The notes under the pieces are model-generated. The model ran no database searches. It was not told where the DNA came from and saw only the letters and a list, made by a program, of their open reading frames with translations. From the NCBI RefSeq assembly GCF_014648815.1, contig NZ_BMRV01000004.1:248001-312000 (forward strand): a DNA stretch of 64,000 bases. Direction: 5' to 3'. Positions 32,994-42,400 of the stretch are shown in pieces (position 1 is the first letter of the stretch; the number at the start of each line of letters is the position of its first letter). The translations under genes and the position numbers were made by a program. This DNA comes from Streptomyces flaveolus. GTDB lineage: Bacteria > Actinomycetota > Actinomycetes > Streptomycetales > Streptomycetaceae.

Positions 32994-33983
32994 CTAGGTG
33001 TCCTCGCCGTCCTGGCGTTCGACCGCGGTCAGGTACAGGTCCACGTACCGGGCCACGTCGACGTCCAACGCCACGTCCACCAGCGGCTGTTCGCGCGTGC
33101 CCTCGTGGATCTCGGACTCGCCGGGGCGGACGCGGCGGTCGACGAGGGTCTGGCCGCGGGCCGGGCCGGGGGCGAGGCAGACCTCGACCGGCAGGCGGTG
33201 GGTGGTCAGCCCCTCCGGGTCGACGACCGCGCAGACCGCGCCCGCGTCGCCGAGGCCGCCGCCGGGGTCGGCCTCGTCGGTGGCGGGGCCCCGGTGGGCG
33301 AGCAGTTCACCGGCGAGGCGGGTGCCGGGCTCGGTGCTCGCGCGCAGGCGGCGCACGTCGGGGCCGGGGACGATCACGCGCTGGAAGACGTCCAGCCCGT
33401 ACATGGTGATCGGCACCCCGGCGGTGAGCAGGATCGCGGCCGCCTCCGGGTCGTGCCAGACGTTGAACTCGGCGACCGGCGTCGCGTTCCCGGTGGCCAC
33501 CGCGCCGCCCATGAACACGATCCGCTCGATGTTGCGGGTCACCTCCGGATGGGTGCGCAGCAGCAGGGCGATGTTGGTGGCGGGCGCGGTGGGGATCAGG
33601 GTGACCGGGCGCGGGGAGGCGAGGATCTCGCGGCGCAGCAGGGTCACCGCGTCCACGTCGACGGGGGTGCGGACGGGCGCGGGCAGCGCGAGGTCGCCCA
33701 TGCCGTCGTGGCCGTGCACATGGCGTGCCGTGCGCACGGCCTCGATCAGCGGGCGTTCGGCGCCCCGGGCGACGGGGATGTCGGGGGCGCCGGCCTGCTC
33801 CAGCACGGTCAGGGTGTTGCGTACGACGCCGTCCACGTCGGTGTTCCCGGCGACGCAGGTGACCGCGCGCAGATCGAGCCCAGGGTGGCGGACCGCCAGC
33901 AGCAGGGCCAGGGCGTCGTCGATACCGGTGTCGCAGTCGATGATCACGGGGACGGGCGGGTGCGGGTACTGATCGGTCGGCAC
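32994..33983 (-). CDS. Inosine/uridine-preferring nucleoside hydrolase
   Basis: 329-residue nucleoside N-ribohydrolase, cytoplasmic, that splits ribonucleosides into base and ribose for salvage. The calcium-binding N-terminal motif is DCDTGIDDA (D16, D18, D22, D23), and the family's second signature lies around VAEFNVWHDPEAAAILL with its metal-binding Asp. GTG 33983 is chosen because AAGGAG lies about 7 nt upstream and the fold begins directly after (VPVIIDCDTG). It stands alone between the glucosidase and a gene-free stretch. Confidence 0.93.
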   Translation of the reverse strand: MPTDQYPHPPVPVIIDCDTGIDDALALLLAVRHPGLDLRAVTCVAGNTDVDGVVRNTLTVLEQAGAPDIPVARGAERPLIEAVRTARHVHGHDGMGDLALPAPVRTPVDVDAVTLLRREILASPRPVTLIPTAPATNIALLLRTHPEVTRNIERIVFMGGAVATGNATPVAEFNVWHDPEAAAILLTAGVPITMYGLDVFQRVIVPGPDVRRLRASTEPGTRLAGELLAHRGPATDEADPGGGLGDAGAVCAVVDPEGLTTHRLPVEVCLAPGPARGQTLVDRRVRPGESEIHEGTREQPLVDVALDVDVARYVDLYLTAVERQDGEDT

Positions 33984-34451
33984 GGCATGGCTCCTTGTGC
34001 TGCGCGGGGGCCGGTGCGGCGACCCTACGCGTCCACGGGGTGTGGTTGCGGTGCCGGGCGGCGAGGACGGAGCCGCGCGGGCCGGCGCGACACCCCGACG
34101 CGGGCCGAGCGAGCCTTCCGCCCGGGGCGCGGCGGACCCGCACGGGCCGGAGACACCGGGCGCGCGTCGGAACGGTGGCCGCACGCCACCAGGCACCGCT
34201 CGGCACCGCCGCGCACGGCACGACACCCGAGGGTGGGCGGACCCGGGTGGGCCGGGAGGCCTGGCGCGCGGGTCGGAGCGGTGACCCGCCGCGGGCCCGA
34301 CGGCCCCCGCACGAGGCCGCGGCCCGCCGGGAAGCGCGCCCGAGGGCGAGGCCTGGCCGCGCGGGCCCGTGCGGTGGCGGGGCCTCGGCCGGGTCACTCG
34401 GACGGGTCCGTGCGTTGGTGGTGCGGGCGGGGTGGTGGTGCCGTGGGCCCT
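33984..34451. other. Gene-free GC-rich interval
   Basis: About 470 nt with open frames on both strands but none with family character, a ribosome site or a stable codon bias. It holds the upstream regions of the nucleoside hydrolase and a lipoprotein gene. A loose direct similarity exists between the stretches near 34157-34175 and 34261-34281. I see no recognisable element. Confidence 0.6.
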
Positions 34452-35282
34452 GTGACCGATCGTGAAGGGCGCCGGCCGTCCCCGGGCTCCCGGAGGCGGC
34501 GCCCCGGCCTCGCCCCCGTGCTCGTGCTCCCGGCCGCCCTGGCCATGGCCGTGACCGCCTGCTCCCCCGCCGGCCAGGACGCCCACCGGTCGGCCGGCAC
34601 CGGGCCCGCGACCCCGCAGTCACCGGCCGCAGTGCCGTCGGCTTCCCTCCCGTCGGCCGCCGCTCCGCCCGCGCTCACCCGGGCACAGGCGAGCGCGGCG
34701 TTGATCACGGAGGGCGACCTGGGGGATGCGTGGGGCCCGACGCTCGGTGCCGCGACCTGGCGGGACGCCCTCCTCAAGGCCACCGCCGCGGACCCGGACT
34801 GCCGGCGGCTGCTGGACGTCCTCTACACCGAGGAGCTCTTCGGCGCATCCCCGGCTCCCCGGGCGACGGCCGCCCTGGACGACCGGGCGGGCGAGGCCCA
34901 GCTGCACTACCGGATCACCTCCCACCGCGCGGCCGACATCGACCGGACGCTGGCCTGGCTGGCGACGCTGCCGGACACGTGCGGGCACTTCACCGCCGAG
35001 GCCCCCCGCGAGGCCGCCCGGGACGTCCGGGTCACCGGCGTGACGCTGCCCGAGGCGGGCGACGCCCGGCAGGGGCTGCGGGTGACGGTGACCGGCACGA
35101 CCGCCGCTGCCGGGCCCGCCGTCCTCACCGTGGACCTCGTCGCCGTACGCGTCGGCGACGACGTGATCAGCCTGACCAACGGAAGCCTGGGCGAGGCGGC
35201 CGAGGACGCCACCCGGACGGCCGTGGAGGTCGGCGCGGGACGGCTGGCCGAGATCCGCCGGCAGGGACGGGCCCAGGTGTGA
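34452..35282 (+). CDS. Putative lipoprotein, PknH-like sensor fold possible
   Basis: 276-residue exported protein with a signal peptide and lipobox (VTAC, Cys at about 37), a Pro/Ser/Ala linker (38-75) and a C-terminal alpha/beta domain (about 75-270) with two conserved-looking Cys (DCRRLLDVLY, DTCGHFTA). The pattern recalls PknH-like extracellular sensor domains of actinobacteria, but I cannot confirm this. Start choice is uncertain (GTG 34452 or GTG 34443); neither has a good ribosome site. Outside the membrane it likely binds a small ligand. Confidence 0.75.
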   Translation: MTDREGRRPSPGSRRRRPGLAPVLVLPAALAMAVTACSPAGQDAHRSAGTGPATPQSPAAVPSASLPSAAAPPALTRAQASAALITEGDLGDAWGPTLGAATWRDALLKATAADPDCRRLLDVLYTEELFGASPAPRATAALDDRAGEAQLHYRITSHRAADIDRTLAWLATLPDTCGHFTAEAPREAARDVRVTGVTLPEAGDARQGLRVTVTGTTAAAGPAVLTVDLVAVRVGDDVISLTNGSLGEAAEDATRTAVEVGAGRLAEIRRQGRAQV

Positions 35283-35415
35283 CCCCGGCCGTCGGCCCGC
35301 CAGGCCGTGTACGGCCCAGGGCCCGTCGTGTGGATCACGCCGCGGACGCGGGGTCTGGCACGCCGGCGCTGACAGGCTCCGTCGCTTTCCTGCGACCTGA
35401 TCCAGACGACCGGCC

Positions 35416-36168
35416 CTAGCCGTCGAGGTCGAAGCGCTGCCGGTGGGTGAGTACGTCGCGGGCGACGTCGTGGGCGGTGCGGCCCCGGGCGAAGGCGGCG
35501 CCGCGCAGCCGGGCCAGCGCCTCGTCGGCACCGACACCCAGCTGGGCCATGATCATGCCGACGGCCTGGTAGACCTCGTCGTGGCCGCCGCCCAGCCCGC
35601 TCAGCCAGGCGTCCACCCCGCCGCCGAAGTCGTACTCCTCCCCGCGCGGCAGCGCCATCAGGGCCGTGGTCATGATCCCGGCCAGGAGCCGGGCCGTGTT
35701 CAGCTGGGGCTCGGTGAGCCCGCCGGGGGTGTCGCGGTAGAGGTCGAACGTGCCGACGCACACCGTGTCGCTGCCCAGCGGCAGCGCGTAGACGGCGTTC
35801 ACACCGACAGCCGTCGCCTGCTGGGCGAAGACGGGCCAGCGGTCGGCGTCGGCGCCGGACCGCAGATCGAGGGCGAGCACCGGGGCCCCCGTCTCGGCGG
35901 CACTGACACACGGCCCGTCGCCCAGGGTGGCCTGAATCTCCGCGAGGTACGAGGCCCGGTCGCTGCTGGCGCACAGCCGCACCGGAAGCCCGTCACCACC
36001 GCGCAGCGACGCGCTCGCGCCGGTCACCGGCAGCAGTTCGACCGCGATCGCGCAGAGGCGTTCCGGCACCACGCCGGGCGGCGTGCCGCCCTCGTCGTCG
36101 GCGGGGGGTCCCCCGTCCGGGGGCCATCGGGGATCGTCGCCGGCCCGCACGCCCACCGCCTCCTTCAC
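35416..36168 (-). CDS. GAF-ANTAR RNA-binding regulator
   Basis: 250-residue cytoplasmic regulator: GAF sensor domain (about 35-180) followed by an ANTAR domain (about 190-245; EVYQAVGMIMAQLGVGADEALARLRGAAFARGRTAHDVA). ANTAR domains bind paired hexaloop hairpins in nascent RNA and prevent termination; the GAF part would sense a small molecule. The target RNA is not identifiable. It lies 60 nt downstream of the HTH-TPR gene on the same strand and may be co-transcribed with it. Confidence 0.9.
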   Translation of the reverse strand: MKEAVGVRAGDDPRWPPDGGPPADDEGGTPPGVVPERLCAIAVELLPVTGASASLRGGDGLPVRLCASSDRASYLAEIQATLGDGPCVSAAETGAPVLALDLRSGADADRWPVFAQQATAVGVNAVYALPLGSDTVCVGTFDLYRDTPGGLTEPQLNTARLLAGIMTTALMALPRGEEYDFGGGVDAWLSGLGGGHDEVYQAVGMIMAQLGVGADEALARLRGAAFARGRTAHDVARDVLTHRQRFDLDG

Positions 36169-36228
36169 TCACGCGGCCGGATGCCCGACTACCCGTGGCC
36201 GACCGGAGGAAACCGGGAGGTCGGGCCC

Positions 36229-37590
36229 TTACAGCGGAGGCTGCGCGGGCGCCGGGCCCAGCGTGGTCGTGCCGGGCGCCGTGCGGTGCCCCAGACCGGT
36301 GCGGTAGGCGTCCAGGGCCGCCTCCACCCGCCCGGTGCGGCGCAGCAGGTCGCCCAGCAGCCGGCACAGGTCGGCCAGGTCACCGGCCGCGCCCGCCCGC
36401 TCCAGCAGGCTGAGCGCGCGCACGTAGTGCTCCTCGGCGGCCTCGGTGTCGCCGGCGTCCTCGGCGATGATGCCCAGCAGCCGGTGCGCGCCCGCCGCGT
36501 GCACGGCACCGCGCTCGGAGGACAGGTCGTCCAGCACCCCGCGCAGCAGCCCGGCGGCCTCGGCGGACTTGCCGCGCCGGTGCAGTACGTCGGCCAGCTC
36601 GACGGCGACCTGACTGCTGTAGAGGGCGGCCCGGGTGACGGACAGCATCTCCAGGGCCTGCCGCATCTCCTCCTCGGCGCGGGCGAGTTCGCCGTTCTGC
36701 GCGCAGACGTAGCCGCGCATCCAGTGGCAGTTGGCCAGCTCGGTGCGCAGTTGCAGCGTGCGGTACAGCTCGGACGCCTTGGCCAGGGAGGCGTCCGCCT
36801 CGGCGAGGCGGCCCTCGGCGAGCAGCGTGCGGGCGACGGAGCGGTGCATGCGGGCCACCAGCGCCGGGTCGCCGGCCCGGGGCGCGAGGGCGAGGGCCAG
36901 TTCGGCGGCCTGGGCGGCCCGCGCGTGCGCGCCCATGTCCATGTACGGGCCGATGACGCTGGCGTAGAGCAGCAGCAGCGCGTCGGGGTCGTGCAGGCCG
37001 CCGCGGTTCAGCTCGTCGAGCGTGGACTCCAGGAGGTAGACGGCGTACCGCAGTTCACCGGCGAGGTAGTGGGTGAGGGCCCGTCCGCGCAGGGCCGGGA
37101 CCCGGGCCGGCAGCGGCGCGTCGGCATCGGTCAGGCACTCCTCGGCCCGCTCGAAGTACCGGCGGCCGGACGCCAGCTCACCGGTCTCCACCGCGCACTC
37201 CCCGAGGCCGAGCAGCGCCGCGGCCCGCTCCTCGGGCAGCTCGTACGCCTCGGCCTCGGCGAGCAGCTCGCCGTACTGCTCGGCCGCCTGCTCGGCGCCG
37301 CCGGTGGCGAGCGTGCGCCGCGCCTCGGTGAGCCGCAGCCGCAGGTCGGTGGCGAGTCGTGCCGGACGGCCGGTGACCAGCTCCTCGTAGCCGACGCCGA
37401 GCCGCTCGGCGAGGTGCCGCAGCGCCTCGTCGGAGGGGCGGACGCGGCCGGCCTCCAGGGTGGAGATGTAGGCGGGCGTGTACGCCGGTTCGGCGAGCTG
37501 CCGCTGGGTCATCCCGCGCTCGGCCCGCAGCCGCTGCACCCGGCGCCCGATGGTCACACGGTCTTCACGGTCCCCCACGTGGTCCCCCAC
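36229..37590 (-). CDS. HTH (XRE)-TPR transcriptional regulator
   Basis: 453-residue regulator: XRE-type helix-turn-helix (about 13-68; MTQRQLAEPAYTPAYISTLEAGRVRPSDEAL) and about eight TPR-like helical repeats (about 85-440). The layout is that of RRNPP-type peptide-sensing regulators (PlcR, Rgg) and of Streptomyces HTH-TPR proteins. GTG 37590 is chosen for the GGGGGGAG ribosome site; TTG 37596 is in frame. A small secreted-peptide gene is divergent, with a GTTAAA/TTTAAC dyad between. It is a candidate quorum-sensing receptor. Confidence 0.88.
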   Translation of the reverse strand: MGDHVGDREDRVTIGRRVQRLRAERGMTQRQLAEPAYTPAYISTLEAGRVRPSDEALRHLAERLGVGYEELVTGRPARLATDLRLRLTEARRTLATGGAEQAAEQYGELLAEAEAYELPEERAAALLGLGECAVETGELASGRRYFERAEECLTDADAPLPARVPALRGRALTHYLAGELRYAVYLLESTLDELNRGGLHDPDALLLLYASVIGPYMDMGAHARAAQAAELALALAPRAGDPALVARMHRSVARTLLAEGRLAEADASLAKASELYRTLQLRTELANCHWMRGYVCAQNGELARAEEEMRQALEMLSVTRAALYSSQVAVELADVLHRRGKSAEAAGLLRGVLDDLSSERGAVHAAGAHRLLGIIAEDAGDTEAAEEHYVRALSLLERAGAAGDLADLCRLLGDLLRRTGRVEAALDAYRTGLGHRTAPGTTTLGPAPAQPPL

Positions 37591-37637
37591 TGCCAACTCC
37601 CCCCGGGCCTCTTGCCGTTCGGCTGCGACGGCCCTAG

Positions 37638-37665
37638 GTTAAATTGCGGATTAAGCATGTTTAAC
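37638..37665. promoter_or_regulatory. Dyad GTTAAA-N16-TTTAAC
   Basis: Perfect 6-nt arms in an otherwise GC-rich region between the divergent HTH-TPR and small-peptide genes; a third related hexamer ATTAAG lies between. Likely operator of the HTH-TPR regulator with promoter elements for both sides. Confidence 0.55.
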
Positions 37666-37707
37666 AGCGCGCCTGACAGCCTCCCACACCTTCCCCCAGA
37701 GGACGCC

Positions 37708-37962
37708 GTGCCCGACCACACACACACCGCCCTGGGGGTACCCCCCAGGCCTTTCAGGCACTGGGGGAGGTACGCCAGGGGCGTCGCCGCCGCCGTCGCG
37801 GCCGTGGCCGCTCTGGTCCTGGCCGCCAACGCGGGCCCGGCCCAGTCGGCGGAGCGCCCCCCGGGAGGTGGGGCCGGCCGGGTGGGGGAGGTCAGCGGCT
37901 CGCTCGCGTCGGCCGTCCGGCCCGACGGAGACACCGGGGCGCCACGCCCCGGCCCGCGCTGA
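37708..37962 (+). CDS. Small secreted peptide precursor
   Basis: 84-residue protein if translated from GTG 37708, which has GAGGA just upstream (an in-frame ATG at 37657 would give 101 residues, but it lies in the operator and has no ribosome site). A basic stretch (RPFRHWGRYARG), hydrophobic core (VAAAVAAVAALVLAA) and AQSA site form a signal peptide. The mature part is only about 38 residues, Gly/Pro/Arg-rich, ending GDTGAPRPGPR. Divergent placement from an HTH-TPR regulator makes it a candidate signalling peptide; otherwise it is a small exported protein of unknown role. Confidence 0.65.
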   Translation: MPDHTHTALGVPPRPFRHWGRYARGVAAAVAAVAALVLAANAGPAQSAERPPGGGAGRVGEVSGSLASAVRPDGDTGAPRPGPR

Positions 37963-38007
37963 GTCCCGGGCGGACACGGCCGGGGCGCACGGAGCCCGCG
38001 CCACCGC

Positions 38008-39414
38008 TCAGTCCGGCAGCGCCTCCCGCAGCGCCTCGTCCAGGCGCTGCGCCAGTTCCGCGTCGCCCGGCGGGTCGTCGGCGAAGAGAGCGCCGAGCTG
38101 GGTCGTGAAGGTCTGGGTGAAGGCGCCGTACAGCGGGGTGCGGGGGCGGTGGACCGCCTGTTGCAGGGCCGGAAGCAGGGTGTGGCGGGCGTAGGCCGGG
38201 CGGCCCGCCGCGTCACGGGGCATGGTGTCGGCGCCCTCGCCGGTGGGGGCCGCCGACGGGGCCGCGGCGGGCACCGCGCAGGTCACGGTCTCGTCCACGT
38301 ACGCCGAGGTGCGGGTGGCCGCGAAACCGGCGTCCAGCAGGCAGCGTTCGCTCTCCTTGCCGGTGAGGTACCTGATCAGGTCGGCCGCCTTGCCGGACCG
38401 CTGGGACGCCGAGGTCACGGCGAGGTTCTGGCCGCCGAGCACGGCCCGGCCCGGCAGCGCGGTCACGCCGAGCCGGTCGCCGGGGAACGTCTGGGAGAGG
38501 GTCGGGTAGGCGTACGGCCACTGCCGCAGGAACGTGGTGCGCCCGGCGGCGAAGTCGCCGAGGGAGGCCGCCTCGTCGGAGTGGGCGGCGTCCGGGAGGA
38601 TGTACGGCGCCTCGGTGCGGCGGCGCAGCTCGGCGATGCCCTGCGTCAGCTCCTCGACGGCGGCGACGTAGTGGCCGTCCTCGTCGGTGAGCGTGACGTC
38701 GGACGCCGCCGACGCGAAGGCCTCGACGGCGTTGACCGTGCGGCCCTCGTACGCGGCCAGCTGGGTCGTCCAGCCCTTCTCGTAGCCGGCGGGCTTGTGG
38801 TCGTTGAGGGTCTCGATCAGTTTCCGCAGCCGCTTCCAGTCCACGCCGCCGCTCAGGTCGGTGTCCTGGACGCCGGCCTGCCGCAGGTGGTCGCGCCGGT
38901 AGTAGAGCAGGCCGACGTCGCTGTTGAAGGGCACGGCGTACACCTCGCCGTCCCAGCGGGCCGTGCTCGCCACCGGGGCGATGACGTCCTGGTCGAGCAA
39001 GGACGCCGGCAGCGGGCCGATCAGACGCGCCGCGGCGAACTCCGGGACCCAGGTGACGTCGAGGTTGACCACGTCGTAGGCGGCGCTGCCGGACTGGAGG
39101 GCGCCGAGGAGCTGGCTGCGCTGCTCGTCGGCGTTGCCGGGCAGTTCGACCAGCCGGGCGCGGTAGCCGGAACCGGCCTCCTCCTGCCGGGCGTTCCAGG
39201 CGTCGATGAGCCGCTGCCGGACGCCGTTCTTGCCGGTGACGTCCCGGCCGCTGGCGACCACGATGTCGCCGGGCACGTCGGCGGCCGGCGTCGCCCCGGA
39301 ACCGCCGGCGGCGTCCCCGTCACCGCCGGTGCAGGCGGTCGGCAGGAGCAGGGCCAGCGCGACGGGCAGCGCCCACCGGGCCACCAGCCGTCGTCGTGAG
39401 AGCGGTCGCGGCAT
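38008..39414 (-). CDS. Extracellular solute-binding lipoprotein
   Basis: 468-residue family 1-type substrate-binding protein (sugar-binding class). The signal peptide has a lipobox (LLPTAC, Cys28). The fold shows the usual features: DVVNLDVTWVPEFAAARLI, YAVPFNSDVGLLYYRRD, GRTTFLRQWPYAYPTL and GGQNLAVTSASQR. No ABC permease or ATPase is nearby. Instead its start overlaps the stop of the caspase-vWA gene by 4 nt, so it belongs to that unit. I infer it presents a ligand or acts as a decoy sensor for the membrane caspase protein, whose outer domain has a related fold. Confidence 0.88.
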   Translation of the reverse strand: MPRPLSRRRLVARWALPVALALLLPTACTGGDGDAAGGSGATPAADVPGDIVVASGRDVTGKNGVRQRLIDAWNARQEEAGSGYRARLVELPGNADEQRSQLLGALQSGSAAYDVVNLDVTWVPEFAAARLIGPLPASLLDQDVIAPVASTARWDGEVYAVPFNSDVGLLYYRRDHLRQAGVQDTDLSGGVDWKRLRKLIETLNDHKPAGYEKGWTTQLAAYEGRTVNAVEAFASAASDVTLTDEDGHYVAAVEELTQGIAELRRRTEAPYILPDAAHSDEAASLGDFAAGRTTFLRQWPYAYPTLSQTFPGDRLGVTALPGRAVLGGQNLAVTSASQRSGKAADLIRYLTGKESERCLLDAGFAATRTSAYVDETVTCAVPAAAPSAAPTGEGADTMPRDAAGRPAYARHTLLPALQQAVHRPRTPLYGAFTQTFTTQLGALFADDPPGDAELAQRLDEALREALPD

Positions 39415-42400
39415 CAGTCCTCCCCCGTTCCGGTGCGCGCGACCTCGTCGTGCAGGGCGGCACCGAGGTCGTCGTCGGCGTCCAGGCACCGGCCGCCGCT
39501 CGCCTCCGAGATACGCGCGTCCGGCTTGCCCGGGTCGCAGCCCCCGCCGGTGAGCGAGACCATCGCGACCGGCACCCGCACCGCGCGCGCGAGGGAGAGG
39601 ACGTCGTCGAGGCGCTCGCCGGTGAGCCGGGACGCGTCCTCGTCGTCGGTGACGTAGACGATCAGGCCGGGGCGCTCGTCGTCGGCGCCGCGCCGCTCCA
39701 TGTCGTCGAGGGCGGCGCGCAGCGCCCGGTACGGGTCGGCCTGGGCGTCGCGGACCTCGGCCACCCGGTCGACGGTGCGCTCGGCGTCCTTGCGGGCGTG
39801 GCGGCCGAAGGGCAGCAGGGTGTCGTACGGGTCCCCGTCCTCGCCGTGCACCGCCCACACGCCGTACTCGTCCCGTGGGCCGAGCCCGCCGAGCGACTGC
39901 TTCAGCAGGCCGGGGCCGCCGCTGGGACCCTCCCAGCGGCCGGCCATCGAACCGGAGCTGTCGAGCAGGAACAGCACCCGGCCGGGCCCGCCCGCGCCCC
40001 GGTAGCCCTCCAGGGACGCCTCCATCGCGTCCCGGCCGGCCGACTCGGTCAGCGGCGACGGCGCCCGCAGCACCCCGTCGACGTCCTCGGTGGTGTCCAG
40101 CAGGGCGCGGCTGCCGGTGGCCGCCCGGAACCCGTCCCGGGCGAACGCCTCACGCCCGCGCTCCCCGGTGAGCCAGGTGCGGAAACGGCCGGCCACGTCG
40201 TCCCGGGCCGTCTCGTCGCGGTCGGCGCCCTGCCAGCGGACGCGGACGAAGACGGGCTCCAGGCCGGGCACGTCGCCGGGGTACTGGGCCATGCGCGGGG
40301 TGCGGCGGGCGCTGTCGCAGCCGACGCCGCTCTTCATCAGGAACTCGGGGACGAGGGCGGCGGTGCGGTCGTCCACGGCGTCGTCGTCGGGCAGCGTGCA
40401 CAGCAGGTCGGCGGCGGTCGGGGAGGGCGGTCCCGGCTGGGCGACGCGGCTCTCGGCGCGACGGGGGTCGCCGGTGCCGGTGCCGGTGCCGGCGTGCAGG
40501 CCGACGGTGGCGAGCAGGCCGGTGTCGGTGAACTCCGGGTCGGGACGGCGCACTTCGGCGTCGCCACGCCGGGCGAGCAGGTCGTCGATCATCCGGTTGA
40601 GCGGAGGACCTGACCGCTCGTCCAGCGACTCCGCGGCGATGTCCTGCGGGACGGCGAGCACGATCGGGGAGTACGCGAACGCCTCGTCGTCCGCTTCCAG
40701 GACGGCCACGGCGTCGGTGTCCTGGCCCTCGGCCACGCGGGCGACGTCGGCGCGGGAGCCGGGGATCCAGACGTCCGGCTGGGGGCCGACGTCACGCTGC
40801 GGGTTGGTGTCGTCGTCGCGGGGCTCCTGCCACGCGCCGGTCCGCTTGCGCAAGGCGGTGACCGTGTCGGCGGCGCCCGCGCTGTAGACGGTGATGCCGC
40901 TGCGCCGGCAGCCGTCGCCGGTGGTGTTCTCCTCCGACGTCAGGTACGCGTCCGCGGCGGCCCGGACGGTCGACTCCAGGTCGGGGTCGGTCAGCACGCG
41001 CAGCTCCAGGGGCGGGGCGCAGGAGGCCGACGGGTCGCCGGCCGTCGCGACGAGCCGGTACGAGCCGATGCCGACGACGGCGAGGAACGCCAGCAGCAGC
41101 ACGCCGCTCCCCACGCGCCCCGGCCACCGCAGCCACCGTGCCGCCCTGGGCCCTCCGCCACGCGTGTCCGGCCCCCCGTCCGAGCCGTCCTCTCGCCCCG
41201 GCAAGCCGTACGCCCGCCCCGCTCCGTCCCCTCCCGCCGAGCTGCCCCTTCGCCCCGGCCGGCCGTACGCCCGCCCCGGTCCGTGCCCTCGCCCCGAGCC
41301 GTTCCCGCCCTCCCGGCCCGCTTCCGGCCGACCGCCGGTCTCCGCGTCCCCGGCCGCGTCCGCCCGGCGCCCGGCCTGCGCGACCCTGCCCGCTTCCCCG
41401 CCGCCGGACTCCGCACCCCGGTTCGCGTCCGCTCCGCCGCTGGACTTCGCCGCCCGGCCCGCTTCCGTCCCGCGCCCGGACTCCGTGCCCCGGCCCGCTT
41501 CCGTCCCGCCGCCGGACTCCGTGGCCCGGCCCGCTTCCCCGCCGCCGCCGGACTCCGTGGCCCGGCTCCCGTCCGCCCCGCCCCCGGTCTCCGCGTCCCT
41601 CCCGGACCGTGGCCGTCCGCCGGGGCCGCCGCCCTGGCCGGGCGGTCGCTCTTCTCCCGCGTCGGACAGCGGCGGGCGCTCCTCACCCTCCTGCCGTCCG
41701 CCGCGCCCGGACGAGGCCGCCCCAGCCCCGCGCCTCCCAGCGCCCCCGGGCAGCGCCCCCGCACCGCCGCCGCTGCCCGGCCCGGCACCGGACTCGTCCC
41801 GCTGCCCGGACGGCGGCGGCACCTCGGTGCCCTCGGAGTCGCGCTTCCCCGGGTGCGTCCGGCCGGGCGCGGTTCCCCGGTGCCAGGGGAACCGGCCGTG
41901 CGCCCCACCGCCGGAGGCACCCGCCGCGAGCAGGACGTCCTCCTCCGGCTCGGTGCGGCTCTGCGGTTCCCACGGATCGCCGCGTACGGTCCGGTGGCCG
42001 TCGCCGGTCATCCGGGCGCGCACCGCGTCCGCGAGACCGCGGAACCACACCTCCTCGTCGCCGTTGTCCAGCAGCGCCACGAGTTCGTCGGTGAACGGCG
42101 TCGGCGTGCGCGGATCGCCCGCATCCGTGCGGTGGTTGGCCTGCACGCTCATCAGCAGCAGCACCCGCCGCTTGTCGCGGAACGTCTCCCAGATCCAGGC
42201 GGCGTTGCCCGCGAAGCAGCAGTCGAGGACGACCACGATCCGCCGCGCCTCACTGGCCGCGAGCACCGTCAGGACGGTGGTGAACATCTCCGCGCCCGGG
42301 AAGACCGCGTGTCCGCCCGCGACCACGCTCGCGTTGCGCATCTGCAGGAACAGCTCGTCGCCCGCGCTCGGTATCGCCCCGTGCCCGGCGAAGTACAGCA

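Noticed and set aside
33984-34451. Several open frames of 90-150 codons on both strands
   Set aside because: No start with ribosome site, Arg/Gly/Pro-rich translations, no family motifs.
38008-39414. Sugar ABC importer component
   Set aside because: No permease or ATPase genes are adjacent; gene overlap ties it to the caspase unit instead.
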